Assembly (NCBI RefSeq): GCF_016916835.1
Contig: NZ_JAFFIX010000001.1
Span: 372,001-436,000, forward strand
Source of the DNA: Actinacidiphila bryophytorum
GTDB lineage: Bacteria; Actinomycetota; Actinomycetes; Streptomycetales; Streptomycetaceae
Direction of reading: 5' to 3'
DNA: 64,000 nucleotides
How positions within the stretch are numbered: position 1 is the first letter of the stretch; the number at the start of each line of letters is the position of its first letter. The notes under the pieces are model-generated. The model saw nothing but the letters and a program-made list of their open reading frames with translations, ran no database searches and was not told the DNA's origin. Of the stretch, positions 40,862 through 50,170 are shown piece by piece. The position numbers were made by a program, and so were the translations under genes.

Positions 40862-40890
40862 GCCAGGGATGTCACGGCTGGAGGTGCGCG

Positions 40891-41907
40891 ATGCTGAGCG
40901 AACGCAGACTCGAAGTCCTGCGTGCCATCGTTCAGGACTACGTCGGCACCGAGGAGCCCGTCGGGTCCAAGGCGCTCACCGAACGTCACCGGCTCGGCGT
41001 CTCACCGGCCACCGTGCGCAACGACATGGCCGTGCTGGAGGACGAGGGCTACATCGCCCAGCCGCACACCAGCGCCGGCCGCATCCCCACCGACAAGGGC
41101 TACCGGCTCTTCGTCGACAAGATGGCCGGCGTCAAGCCGCTGTCGTCCGCCGAGCGCCGGGCGATCCAGAACTTCCTGGACGGCGCCGTCGACCTCGACG
41201 ACGTCGTCGCCAGGACCGTACGGCTGCTCGCCCAGCTCACCCGGCAGGTCGCCGTCGTGCAGTACCCCTCGCTCACCCGGTCCGCGGTACGCCACGTGGA
41301 ACTGCTCGCGCTCGCACCCGCCCGCATCATGCTGGTGCTGATCACCGACACCGGGCGCGTCGAACAGCGGCTCATCGACTGCCAGGCGCCCGTCGGCGAC
41401 ACCGTGCTCGCCGACCTGCGCGCCCGGCTCAACAGCCGGGTCGTCGGCCGCCGGTTCGCCGACGTGCCGCCGCTGGTCCAGGACCTGCCGGAGAGCTTCG
41501 ACCCCGACGACCGCCCCGCGGTCGCCGGAGTGCTCGCCACCCTGCTGGAGACACTGGTGGAGCAGACCGAGGAGCGCATCATGCTCGGCGGCGCCGCCAA
41601 CCTCACCAGGTTCAACCACGACTTCCCGCTGACGATCAGGCCGGTGCTCGAAGCGCTGGAGGAGCAGATGGTGCTCCTCAAACTGCTCGGCGAGGCAACC
41701 GACTCGGCCATGACCGTGCGGATCGGGCATGAGAATTTTCACGAGGGCCTCAACTCCACCTCGGTGGTGGCCGTCGGCTACGGTTCGGGCGACGAGGCAG
41801 TCGCCAAACTCGGCGTGGTCGGACCGACCCGCATGGACTACCCCGGAACGATGGGAGCGGTACGCGCAGTGGCACGTTACGTCGGACAGATCCTGGCGGA
41901 GTCGTAA
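40891..41907 (+). CDS. hrcA: heat-shock repressor HrcA
   Basis: 338-aa repressor that binds CIRCE sites and is kept active by GroEL. The winged helix is at the N-terminus ([28 protein letters not shown] ... [18 protein letters not shown]), followed by the dimerization and IDD domains, and a typical tail ([44 protein letters not shown]). ATG 40891 with GGAGGTG upstream. A CIRCE site lies directly in front and dnaJ follows at the next base. Confidence 0.97.
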   Translation: MLSERRLEVLRAIVQDYVGTEEPVGSKALTERHRLGVSPATVRNDMAVLEDEGYIAQPHTSAGRIPTDKGYRLFVDKMAGVKPLSSAERRAIQNFLDGAVDLDDVVARTVRLLAQLTRQVAVVQYPSLTRSAVRHVELLALAPARIMLVLITDTGRVEQRLIDCQAPVGDTVLADLRARLNSRVVGRRFADVPPLVQDLPESFDPDDRPAVAGVLATLLETLVEQTEERIMLGGAANLTRFNHDFPLTIRPVLEALEEQMVLLKLLGEATDSAMTVRIGHENFHEGLNSTSVVAVGYGSGDEAVAKLGVVGPTRMDYPGTMGAVRAVARYVGQILAES

Positions 41908-43041
41908 GTGGCCACGGACTACTACGCCGTACTCGGCGTACGCCGCGACGCAGGGCCGGACGAGATCAAGAAGGCATTCCGCCGTCTCGCCCGGGAACTG
42001 CACCCTGACGTCAACCCCGACCCCAAGACGCAGGAGCGCTTCAAGGAGATCAACGCCGCCTACGAGGTGCTCTCCGACCCGCAGAAGAAGCAGGTCTACG
42101 ACCTCGGCGGCGACCCGCTGTCCGCCGCGGGCGGCGGCGCCGGTGCCGGCTTCGGCCAGGGCTTCGGGAACTTCAGCGACATCATGGACGCCTTCTTCGG
42201 GCAGTCGCAGCAGCGCGGCCCGCGCTCGCGCACCCGGCGCGGGCAGGACGCCATGATCCGGCTGGAGATCGACCTCGAAGAGGCCGCCTTCGGCACCACC
42301 AAGGACATCCAGGTGGACACCGCGGTCACCTGCGGGACCTGCAACGGCGAAGGGGCCGCGCCCGGCACCGCCGCGCAGACCTGCGACATGTGCCGCGGCC
42401 GCGGCGAGGTGTCCCAGGTCACCCGCTCCTTCCTCGGCCAGGTCATGACCTCCCGGCCCTGCCCCCAGTGCCAGGGCTTCGGCACGGTCGTGCCCACGCC
42501 CTGCCCGGAGTGCGCGGGCGACGGACGGGTACGGTCCCGCCGCACCCTGACCGTCAAGATCCCGGCCGGCGTCGACAACGGCACCCGCATCCAGCTCGCG
42601 GGCGAGGGCGAGGTCGGCCCCGGCGGCGGCCCCGCAGGCGACCTCTACGTCGAGATCCGCGAGGTCCCGCACCAGGTCTTCCAGCGCCGCGGCGACGACC
42701 TGCACTGCACCGTCACCATCCCCATGACGGCCGCCGCGCTCGGCACGAAGTGCCCGCTGGAGACGCTCGACGGCCTGGAGGAGATCGACATCCGCCCGGG
42801 CACGCAGTCCGGCCAGTCGATCCCGCTGCACCAGCGCGGCATCACCCACCTGCGCGGCGGCGGCCGCGGCGACCTCGTCGTCCACGTCGAGGTCGTGACC
42901 CCGCACAAGCTCGACGCGGACCAGGAGGACCTGCTGCGGCGCCTCGCCAAACTCCGCGGCGAAGAACGCCCCACCGGCCAGTTCGCCCCCGGCCAGCAGG
43001 GCCTCTTCTCCCGCCTCAAGGACGCCTTCAACGGCCGCTGA
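41908..43041 (+). CDS. dnaJ: chaperone DnaJ
   Basis: 377-aa type I Hsp40 co-chaperone of DnaK. The J domain has HPD at residues 32-34. A Gly-rich/Phe-rich linker follows. Four CxxCxGxG zinc motifs appear (CGTCNGEG, CDMCRGRG, CPQCQGFG, CPECAGDG), then the substrate-binding domains. GTG 41908 immediately follows the hrcA stop, so the two are co-translated and share CIRCE control. A second DnaJ, with dnaK-grpE, is usual elsewhere in streptomycetes. Confidence 0.97.
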   Translation: MATDYYAVLGVRRDAGPDEIKKAFRRLARELHPDVNPDPKTQERFKEINAAYEVLSDPQKKQVYDLGGDPLSAAGGGAGAGFGQGFGNFSDIMDAFFGQSQQRGPRSRTRRGQDAMIRLEIDLEEAAFGTTKDIQVDTAVTCGTCNGEGAAPGTAAQTCDMCRGRGEVSQVTRSFLGQVMTSRPCPQCQGFGTVVPTPCPECAGDGRVRSRRTLTVKIPAGVDNGTRIQLAGEGEVGPGGGPAGDLYVEIREVPHQVFQRRGDDLHCTVTIPMTAAALGTKCPLETLDGLEEIDIRPGTQSGQSIPLHQRGITHLRGGGRGDLVVHVEVVTPHKLDADQEDLLRRLAKLRGEERPTGQFAPGQQGLFSRLKDAFNGR

Positions 43042-43181
43042 CGCCCCCGCACTCCCCGGCCGAGCACCCCGGGGGGGGTGCCCCTCCGCCCTGCGGCGCC
43101 CTTCCACCGCCCGCGGTGGCTGGGGGCGCCCTTCCGCGGGCCGCGGGGGCTGGGGGTGCCTCTGCGGCGGGCGGTGCTTTT

Positions 43182-43351
43182 CAGGGGCGCGGGGAACGGC
43201 GCGACCAGCCCTCCCCCAGGGCTTTGCCTGGGGGTGCCCCCATCTCGCTTCGCTCGCGGCCGGTGGTCCGGCACGGACCGAACAGCCCCTTCGGGCCGGT
43301 GACGACCCGCGCCCCCGGTGGGGGCTGGGCGCGCAGTTCCCCGCGCCCCTG
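43182..43351. repeat. inverted copies of the palindromic-element arm
   Basis: The 448-bp gap 43042-43489 has no gene. An arm copy (43182-43210, caggggcgcggggaacggcg...) and a reverse-complement arm (43323-43351) flank 112 bases that include ccgaacagccccttcgggcc. The order is inside-out relative to the 35.5-kb element. Confidence 0.8.
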
Positions 43352-43440
43352 AGGTGGTGGCGGTCCGTCGCCATGTGACGGATGTGGTGGCGGTCCGTCG
43401 GCACGCGACGGATGTGGTGGCCGTCCGTCGCCATGTGACG
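43351..43440. repeat. three tandem 30-bp repeats
   Basis: Units 43351-43380, 43381-43410 and 43411-43440 differ at only a few bases and each can fold through ccgtc/gacgg. They lie just before the flavoprotein gene, between the palindromic element and its promoter. Confidence 0.9.
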
Positions 43441-43489
43441 GTGGGCGGGGGGCGCGCCGCCCGAGGAGAGCGCATGGCAGGCTAGGCGC

Positions 43490-44551
43490 ATGTCCGCGCC
43501 TAGTCTGACTTCGTTCTCGGAGTACCCGATCGTGCAGGCCCCGATGGCCGGCGGCGCGTCCAACCCGCGGCTGGCCACGGCGGTCGCGGCGGCGGGTGGT
43601 CTGGGGTTCCTGGCTGCCGGGTACAAGACGCCCGAGGCGATGTACCAGGAGATCCGCCAGCTCCGCGACCAGAGCACGCACCCTTTCGGGGTGAATCTGT
43701 TCATGCCGCAACCGCGGGCCACCGACCCGTCCGCGGTGGCGGTGTACGCCGAGCAGCTCGCCGGCGAGGAGGCCTGGTACGGGACGCCGCTGGGCGACCC
43801 GGACGCCAGCGCCGACGACGCCTACGACGCCAAGGTCGCGATACTGCTGGAAGACCCCGTGCCGATGGTGAGCTTCACCTTCGGCTGCCCGACCCAGGCG
43901 GTGCTGGAGTCCTTCCGCAAGGCGGGCACGTTCACGGTGGTCACGGCCACCTCCGTGCCGGAGGCGCTGGCCGCGCAGTGGGCCGGCGCCGACGCGGTGT
44001 GCGTGCAGGGCGTGGAGGCCGGCGGCCACCAGGGCACCCACCGCGACGACCCGCAGCTCGACCACGCCGGCACCGGCCTGCTCGCGCTGCTGCCGCAGGT
44101 GCGCGAGGCGGTGGACGTGCCGCTGATCGCGACCGGCGGGCTGATGCGCGGCGCGCAGATCGCCGCGGTGCTCGCCGCCGGCGCGGACGCGGCGCAGCTC
44201 GGCACGGCCTTCCTGGTCTGCCCCGAGTCCGGGGCGGACCCGCTGCACAAGAGGGCGCTCACCGACCCGGTCTTCAGCCGCACCGAGCTGACCAGGGCCT
44301 TCACCGGGCGCCCCGCCCGTTCGCTGGTCAACCGCTTCGTGCGCGAGCACGGCCCGTACGCGCCGCCCGGATACCCGCAGATCCACCATCTGACGGCGCC
44401 GCTGCGCAAGGCCGCCGCCGCGGGCGGTGACCCGCAGGCGATGGCCCTGTGGGCCGGGCAGGGCCACCGGCTGGCCCGCGAGGAGTCCGCGGGGCGCCTG
44501 ATGGAGTTGCTGGTCGAGGAACTGCAGGCGGCGCAGGAGGTCGTGGCGTGA
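43490..44551 (+). CDS. nitronate monooxygenase family FMN protein
   Basis: 353-aa TIM-barrel flavoprotein (2-nitropropane dioxygenase family), which oxidises nitronates such as propionate-3-nitronate. The N-terminus YPIVQAPMAGGASNPRLATAVAAAGGLGFLAAGYK is diagnostic. A catalytic-His region (VCVQGVEAGGHQGTH) lies near residue 180 and phosphate binding at ATGGLMRG. ATG 43490. The stop overlaps rsmE as GTGA, so the two are coupled. Confidence 0.9.
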   Translation: MSAPSLTSFSEYPIVQAPMAGGASNPRLATAVAAAGGLGFLAAGYKTPEAMYQEIRQLRDQSTHPFGVNLFMPQPRATDPSAVAVYAEQLAGEEAWYGTPLGDPDASADDAYDAKVAILLEDPVPMVSFTFGCPTQAVLESFRKAGTFTVVTATSVPEALAAQWAGADAVCVQGVEAGGHQGTHRDDPQLDHAGTGLLALLPQVREAVDVPLIATGGLMRGAQIAAVLAAGADAAQLGTAFLVCPESGADPLHKRALTDPVFSRTELTRAFTGRPARSLVNRFVREHGPYAPPGYPQIHHLTAPLRKAAAAGGDPQAMALWAGQGHRLAREESAGRLMELLVEELQAAQEVVA

Positions 44552-45291
44552 CGGCACCGGTCTTCCTCGTCGAGCCCGCCGCGCTGGACGGCTCGCCCTC
44601 CCGGATCACCCTGGACGGCCCCGAGGGGCGCCACGCGGTGTCCGTACGGCGGCTGCAGCCCGGCGAGGAGGTCGTCCTGACGGACGGGGCAGGGCGGGGG
44701 GCGTACGGCAGGGTGGCCGCCGCCCGCGGCAAGGACGAGCTGGACGTCGACGTCGACGGTGTCCGGGAGGAGGACGCGCCCTCCCCGCGGATCACCGTCG
44801 TCCAGGCGCTGCCCAAGGGCGACCGCGGCGAACTCGCCGTCGAGACGATGACGGAGGCGGGCGTCGACGCGATCGTGCCGTGGGCGGCGGGGCGGTGCGT
44901 GACGCAGTGGCGCGGGGAGCGCGGCGCCAAGTCGCTGGCCAAGTGGCGGGCCACCGCCCGGGAGGCCGCCAAGCAGGCGCGGCGCCTGCGGTTCCCGACG
45001 GTCGGCGAGCTGATGACGACGCGTCAGGTCGCGGGGCTGCTCGGCGGGGCGGGCTTCGCCGGGGTCCTCCACGAGGAGGGTTCCGCGGCGCTGGCGGTTG
45101 CGCCCCTGCCGTCCGACGGCGAGCTGGTGCTCGTCGTCGGACCCGAGGGCGGGGTCGCGCCCGAGGAACTTGCCGCCTTCGCGGAGGCCGGGGCCGGCGC
45201 GTACCGTCTGGGGCCGACGGTCCTGCGCACATCGACTGCCGGCGTCGCCGCCACCGCCCTCCTCCTCACCCGCACCCACCGCTGGTCCTAG
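44548..45291 (+). CDS. rsmE: 16S rRNA (uracil-1498-N3)-methyltransferase
   Basis: 247-aa SPOUT-class methyltransferase that adds a methyl group at U1498 of 16S rRNA. An N-terminal PUA-like domain (HAVSVRRLQPGEEVVLTDG) is followed by the knotted SPOUT domain with QALPKGDRGELAVETMTEAGVDAIVPW, KWRATAREAAKQARRLRFP and the SAM-binding VVGPEGGVAPEEL ... RLGPTVLRTSTAGVAA. GTG 44548. rsmE often follows dnaJ in bacteria. Confidence 0.96.
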   Translation: MTAPVFLVEPAALDGSPSRITLDGPEGRHAVSVRRLQPGEEVVLTDGAGRGAYGRVAAARGKDELDVDVDGVREEDAPSPRITVVQALPKGDRGELAVETMTEAGVDAIVPWAAGRCVTQWRGERGAKSLAKWRATAREAAKQARRLRFPTVGELMTTRQVAGLLGGAGFAGVLHEEGSAALAVAPLPSDGELVLVVGPEGGVAPEELAAFAEAGAGAYRLGPTVLRTSTAGVAATALLLTRTHRWS

Positions 45292-45443
45292 CCCCCCCGC
45301 CCCTGCGGCTCCCGGCCGCCCCGGGACCTCCCGCTGTGGTGGGCTTGTCGCGCAGTTCCGCCCCCAGAGCTTCGCCTGGGGGTACCCCCAGCGCCTCCTG
45401 GTGATTGCCGCTTGCGGCGCGCTCGTACCTTTCGGCGCGTTGT

Positions 45444-45569
45444 GATTGGGCGCGCAGTTCCCCGCGCCCCTGGGGGTGCCCTCTTCCCGCAGAGCCGGCG
45501 CCAGCAGGCGGCGCCGCTGCCTGCGAGGGCGAGCGTTTTTCAGGGGCGCGGGGAACTGCGCGACAAGCC
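45444..45569. repeat. palindromic intergenic element, second full copy
   Basis: The gap 45292-45687 has no gene. Left arm 45444-45472 and right arm 45541-45569 are inverted repeats, perfect over the inner 22 bases. The interior, read on the minus strand, matches that of the 35544-35656 copy (ctcgcaggcag.cggcgccgcc), so the two are the same family in opposite orientation. A partial arm lies at about 45348-45375. Confidence 0.88.
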
Positions 45570-45687
45570 CCCACCGGGGGAAGGCGAACGCCCACCGCAA
45601 GGGGCAGTCACATGGCGTGCCCCCGTAAGGGGTGAATCGGCCGTGTGGGGGATGGACCTGGGGGACGGGCCGCAGGACCGTGGAGGG

Positions 45688-46068
45688 ATGGGAAAGGCCA
45701 GGAGAAATTTGGTGGTTGCAGCGCTGCTCGCAAGCGCGAGCGTCATCGCGGCGTGCGACCCGGCAGACGGCTTAGGAAGCAGCGCCGTGTCGGTGACGAC
45801 GGACCAGTTGGCCACGCACGCCCTGAAAGCGGACAACGTCAAAGTGCAGTGGCTCTCGTGCAGCGCCCGGACGGGCACAAAGCGCGCGTCGGTGGACTGC
45901 GTCGGCCGCACGGACGACCAGCAGAAGATCTCGGTGAAGGGCACGGTGACCGAGCAGTTGGACAACACATGTGTGCGCGGCCGCCTGACCGCGACGGTCG
46001 GCACGCGCCGGGTCTTCGACGTACAGGGGCTCGGGAACTGCGGAAAGCGCACTCCTGCGGGGAGTTGA
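45688..46068 (+). CDS. small lipoprotein of unknown function
   Basis: 126-aa exported lipoprotein: basic start (GKARRNLVVAALLASASV) and lipobox IAAC with lipidated Cys near residue 23. The mature part has paired cysteines (SC ... DC ... TC ... NC), probably disulfide-bonded, in a small beta-rich domain similar in layout to mycobacterial lipoprotein antigens. ATG 45688 with GGAGGG upstream. Precedes the tricorn-like gene by 19 bases. Confidence 0.8.
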   Translation: MGKARRNLVVAALLASASVIAACDPADGLGSSAVSVTTDQLATHALKADNVKVQWLSCSARTGTKRASVDCVGRTDDQQKISVKGTVTEQLDNTCVRGRLTATVGTRRVFDVQGLGNCGKRTPAGS

Positions 46069-46087
46069 TCGAAGTTAGGGTGGCCTG

Positions 46088-49000
46088 GTGACGCACCCGA
46101 CACCGATGCAGCTGCGCGCTGACCGCCAGGCCCCGCAGCCCGCGCCCTCGTATCTCAGGCATCCGCATCCGCACGGCGGCGTGATCGCCTTCACGGCGGA
46201 GGACGACGTGTGGGCCGCACCGCTGGACGGCGGGCGGGCGTGGCGGGTGAGCGCGGACAACATGCCCGTGGGGCGGCCCAGGGTGGCGTCCGGCGGCGAC
46301 CTGGTCGCGTGGACGTCGACCAGGGACGGGGCGCCGGAGGTGCATGTGGCGCCGCTGGACGGCGGTCCTTCGCGCCGGCTGACGTACTGGGGCGACGCGC
46401 GGACCGCGGTGCGCACCTGGGCGCCGGACGGTGCGCTGGTGGTGACGAGCGCGTACGGGCTGCCGTCCGCGCGCCGGGCCTGGGCGCGCACGGTCCCGCT
46501 GGACGGCGGGCAGGACACCCGGCTGCCGTACGGGCCGGTCGGCGACGTGGCGTACGGCCCGGGCGGCGCGGTGCTGGTGCAGTCGGTGCCGATGGGGCGC
46601 GAGGCGGCGTACTGGAAGCGCTACCGCGGCGGCACCGCGGGCAAGCTGTGGCTGGACCCGGACGGCAGCGGGGAGTTCGGCCGGGTGCACACCGGCCTCG
46701 ACGGCAACATCGAGTGCCCGATGTGGGTGGGGGAGCGGATCGCCTTCCTGTCCGACCACGAGGGTGTCGGCGCGCTCTACTCCAGCCTCCCCGACGGCGG
46801 CGACCTGCGCCGGCACAGCGCGCTGGACGGTTTCTACGCCCGGCAGGCGGGTACGGACGGCGTCCGGGTGGCGTGGACCTCGGGCGGGCGGCTGTACCTG
46901 CTGGACGACCTGGCGGGCGCCGAGCCGCGCCCGCTGGAGATCGCGCTCGGCGGCCAGCGCACCGACCTCCAGCCGCACCCGGTGCGCGCCGCCCACCACT
47001 TGGGCGACGCCCGCCCCGACCACACCGGGCGGGGCAGCGCGGTGGAGATCCGCGGCACCACCCACTGGGTCACCCACCGCGGCGGCCCGGCCCGGGCGCT
47101 GGCCGCGCAGCCGGGGGTGCGCACACGGCACCCGCGGGTGTTCGCGCCGGGCGGCGCGGACGGCGAGCAGCACGTGGTGTGGGTGACGGACGCGGACGGC
47201 GGCGAGGACGCGCTCGAACTGGCCCCGGCGGTGGGCCTGCCTGCGGGCACGGCGCCGCGGCGGCTGGCGGCCGGGCGGCTCGGCAGGGTGCTGGAGATGG
47301 AGGTCTCGCCGGACGGGCACCGCATCGCCGTCGCCTCGCACGACGGCCGGGTGCTGCTGGTGGAGACGCAGACCGGCGAGGTGCGCGAGGTCGCCGCAAG
47401 TGACGCGGGCGACGCGACCGGGCTGGCCTTCTCGCCGGACTCGGCATGGCTGGTGTGGTCGGCGCCGGGGCCGGGTTCGCTGCGGCAGTTGAAGCTCGCG
47501 GCCACCTCCGACCTCGCGGTGACCGACGCGACTCCGCTGCGTTTCAACGACTACGCCCCGGCCTTCACCGCCGACGGCCGCCACCTGGCGTTCCTGTCGG
47601 AGCGGGCCTTCGACCCGGTCTACGACGCGCATGTCTTCGACCTGTCCTTCGCCAACGCGTGCCGCCCGTACCTGATCACCCTGGCGGCGACGACCCCGTC
47701 GCCCTTCGGGCCGCAGCGGCACGGCAGGCCGTACGAGCCGGACGAGGACGAGCAGGACGGCGGCGGCAAGGGCGAGGACGACAAGGGCCGCGACAAGGGC
47801 GAGGGCGACGCGAAGAGCGAGGGGCCGCGCACCCCGCCCACCCGGGTCGACGCCGAGGGCCTGGCCGACCGCATCGTGCCCTTCCCGGTCGAGGCGGGCC
47901 GCTACTCGGGGCTGCGCGCGGCCAAGGGCGGTGTGCTGTGGCTGCGCCACCCGCTGGTCGGCACGCTCGGCTCGGCCCTTGCCACGCCGGAGGCGCAGCC
48001 GCCCGGCACCGTGCTGGAGCGCTACGACCTGGTGCAGCTGCGCCTGGAGGAACTGGCGGAGGACGCCGACGACTTCGCGGTCACCGGCGACGGCACAAGG
48101 GTGCTGCTGACCGACGGCAGCAGGCTGCGGGTGGTGCCCGCGGACAGCAAGGCCGATCCTGACGACGAGTCCGGCGGCTCGGTCACCGTGGACCTGTCGC
48201 GCGTCCGGGTGACGGTGGACCCGCAGGCCGAGTGGCGGCAGATGTTCGCCGAGACCCACCGGCTGGCCCGGGAGAACTTCTGGCGGGCCGACATGGGCGG
48301 CCTGGACTGGGACGGCGTCGCCGACCGCTACCGCCCGCTGCTCGACCGGATCGCCACCCACGACGACCTGGTGGACCTGCTGTGGGAGCTGCACGGCGAG
48401 CTGGGCACCTCGCACGCCTACGTCATCCCGCCGGGCGGCTACCGCGACCCGCTGCACCGGCAGGGGCTGCTCGGTGCGGACCTGTCCCGTACCGAGGACG
48501 GGCGCTGGCGGGTCGACCGGGTGCTGCCGGGGGAGTCCTCCGACCCGCAGGCCCGCTCGCCGCTGTCGGCGCCCGGTGTGGCGGTCCGCGCGGGGGACGT
48601 GCTGCTCGCGGTCGACGGGCGTCCCGTGGACCCGGTGGCCGGTCCAGGGCCGCTGCTGGTCGGCACCGCCGGCAAGCCCGTCGAGCTGTCGGTGGCGGCC
48701 GCTTCCGGCGGCCCGGTGCGGCATGTGGTGGCGGTGCCGCTGGAGGACGAGGACGCGCTGCGTTACCACGACTGGGTGGCAGGGCGCAGGGCGCACGTGC
48801 ACCGCGTGTCGGGCGGCCGGCTCGGCTATCTGCACGTCCCCGACATGGTCGGCAGCGGCTGGGCGCAGCTGCACCGCGACCTGCGGGTCGAGGTGGCCCG
48901 CGAGGGCCTGGTGGTGGACCTGCGGGAGAACCGCGGCGGCCACACCTCGCAGCTGGTGATCGAGAAGCTGGCCCGCCGCATCGTCGGCTGGGACCTGCCG

Positions 49001-49411
49001 CGCGGCAGCCACCCCATCAGCTACCCGCAGGACGCCCCGCGCGGCCCGGTCGTGGCGGTTGCCGACGAGCTGTCGGGCTCCGACGGCGACGTGGTGAACG
49101 CGGCGATCCGCGCCCTGGACATCGGCCCGGTCGTCGGGACCCGCACCTGGGGCGGGGTGATCGGCGTCGACAGCCGCTACCAGCTGGTCGACGGCACGGC
49201 GGTCACCCAGCCCAAGTACGCCTTCTGGCTGGAGGGCTACGGCTGGGACGTGGAGAACCACGGCGTCGACCCGGACGTGGAGGTGGTGTGCGCCCCGCAG
49301 CACTGGGCCGCGGGTGAGGACCCGCAGCTGGACACCGCGGTGGCGCTCGCGCTGTCCGCGCTGGAGACCACCCCGGCCAAGGTCCCGCCGCCGCTGCCGC
49401 CGCTGGGCTAG
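46088..49411 (+). CDS. tricorn protease-like S41 serine protease
   Basis: 1107-aa protein with tricorn architecture: N-terminal beta-propeller region with WD-like repeats (about residues 35-300 and 340-550), a highly acidic/Lys-rich linker near 540-590 (DEDEQDGGGKGEDDKGRDKG), a C1 helical part, a PDZ domain around 810-890 and the S41 core (ENRGGHTSQLVIEKLARR, then ELSGSDGDVVNAAIRALDIGPVVGTRTWGG with the nucleophile Ser in SGSDGD). It would digest peptides released by other proteases. GTG 46088. A truncated or inactive form is not indicated. Confidence 0.92.
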   Translation: MTHPTPMQLRADRQAPQPAPSYLRHPHPHGGVIAFTAEDDVWAAPLDGGRAWRVSADNMPVGRPRVASGGDLVAWTSTRDGAPEVHVAPLDGGPSRRLTYWGDARTAVRTWAPDGALVVTSAYGLPSARRAWARTVPLDGGQDTRLPYGPVGDVAYGPGGAVLVQSVPMGREAAYWKRYRGGTAGKLWLDPDGSGEFGRVHTGLDGNIECPMWVGERIAFLSDHEGVGALYSSLPDGGDLRRHSALDGFYARQAGTDGVRVAWTSGGRLYLLDDLAGAEPRPLEIALGGQRTDLQPHPVRAAHHLGDARPDHTGRGSAVEIRGTTHWVTHRGGPARALAAQPGVRTRHPRVFAPGGADGEQHVVWVTDADGGEDALELAPAVGLPAGTAPRRLAAGRLGRVLEMEVSPDGHRIAVASHDGRVLLVETQTGEVREVAASDAGDATGLAFSPDSAWLVWSAPGPGSLRQLKLAATSDLAVTDATPLRFNDYAPAFTADGRHLAFLSERAFDPVYDAHVFDLSFANACRPYLITLAATTPSPFGPQRHGRPYEPDEDEQDGGGKGEDDKGRDKGEGDAKSEGPRTPPTRVDAEGLADRIVPFPVEAGRYSGLRAAKGGVLWLRHPLVGTLGSALATPEAQPPGTVLERYDLVQLRLEELAEDADDFAVTGDGTRVLLTDGSRLRVVPADSKADPDDESGGSVTVDLSRVRVTVDPQAEWRQMFAETHRLARENFWRADMGGLDWDGVADRYRPLLDRIATHDDLVDLLWELHGELGTSHAYVIPPGGYRDPLHRQGLLGADLSRTEDGRWRVDRVLPGESSDPQARSPLSAPGVAVRAGDVLLAVDGRPVDPVAGPGPLLVGTAGKPVELSVAAASGGPVRHVVAVPLEDEDALRYHDWVAGRRAHVHRVSGGRLGYLHVPDMVGSGWAQLHRDLRVEVAREGLVVDLRENRGGHTSQLVIEKLARRIVGWDLPRGSHPISYPQDAPRGPVVAVADELSGSDGDVVNAAIRALDIGPVVGTRTWGGVIGVDSRYQLVDGTAVTQPKYAFWLEGYGWDVENHGVDPDVEVVCAPQHWAAGEDPQLDTAVALALSALETTPAKVPPPLPPLG

Positions 49412-49462
49412 GGCCTGCGTGCCGGGCGCCGCGACGCCGCGGAGATCCAACGACAGGTCCTC

Positions 49463-49637
49463 GGCCGTGTTTTGGAAGTCCCGCCTGCCCCGCGACGCCT
49501 GGCACCCACGCTCGCTGCGTTGTCGGAGTCGTCCGAGTAGGCCCACTACGAGGACGACCCTCCGCCTTGCGATCGCACGCACCAGACGCCGCGGGGCCCG
49601 CCCTGTGGGCGGACGGCGCTACTTCCAAAACACGGCC
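49463..49637. mobile_element. MITE-like palindromic element (175 bp)
   Basis: Perfect 17-bp terminal inverted repeats, ggccgtgttttggaagt (49463-49479) and its reverse complement at 49621-49637. The interior is itself largely palindromic (ccccgcg.cgcctgg against ccagacgccgcgggg; tcgtcc.gagtag against ctacgaggacga), so the whole unit can fold as one long hairpin. No coding capacity. The right end touches the stop codon of the flavin reductase gene and marks the edge of the peptide cluster. Confidence 0.8.
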
Positions 49638-50170
49638 TAGCCGGGACCCGCGTGGTAGCCGCCGTCGGCGAAGAGCAGGGCGGGTCCCGGCGACATGGCG
49701 TGGTCCGTCACGGCGCCGAGCAGCAGCAGGTGGTCGCCGGCCGGCAGCACCGAGGTCCTGCGGCACAGCAGGACGGCGACCGCCCCGGGCAGCAGCGGCA
49801 GGCCGTGCGGGCCGGTGTCCACCGGCAGCCCGGCGAAGCGGTCGCCGGGGCGGGTGAAGCGGGTGCACAGGTCGCGCTGGCCGGCGCCGAGCACGTTCAC
49901 GGCGAAGTGCTCGGCGCGGGTGAAGGCGGTCCGGCTGCCCGACGTGGCGCTCAGGCACCACAGGACCAGCGGCGGGTCGAGGGACACCGAGGTGAAGGAG
50001 TTCACGGTGACGCCGGCCGGGCGCCCGAGGTGCCGGGTGGTGACCACGGCGACGCCGGTGGCGTAGCGGCCGAGCACGTCGCGCAGCGCCCGCTGCCCGG
50101 CGGCCGGCCCGCGCAGGGGGTGCCCCGCCGGGCCGGCCGCCCCGTGCACGGCCGGCTCGGCGGTGGTCAC
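49637..50170 (-). CDS. flavin reductase domain protein (FMN-binding)
   Basis: 177-aa FMN-binding split-barrel protein of the flavin reductase/ActVB type, which reduces FMN with NAD(P)H for partner monooxygenases. Seen: RALRDVLGRYATGVAVVTT (residues 25-43), PAGVTVNSFTSVSLDPPLVLWCLS, FAVNVLGAGQRDLCTRF and DHLLLLGAV. GTG 50170 overlaps the TPR gene stop as GTGA. It is the last gene of the minus-strand peptide cluster. A modifying oxygenase partner is not seen in the cluster, so the reduced flavin's user is unknown. Confidence 0.88.
   Translation of the reverse strand: MTTAEPAVHGAAGPAGHPLRGPAAGQRALRDVLGRYATGVAVVTTRHLGRPAGVTVNSFTSVSLDPPLVLWCLSATSGSRTAFTRAEHFAVNVLGAGQRDLCTRFTRPGDRFAGLPVDTGPHGLPLLPGAVAVLLCRRTSVLPAGDHLLLLGAVTDHAMSPGPALLFADGGYHAGPG

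Noticed and set aside
43351..43440. CRISPR array candidate from regular 30-bp repeats
   Set aside because: Repeats are directly adjacent with no spacers and no cas genes nearby.
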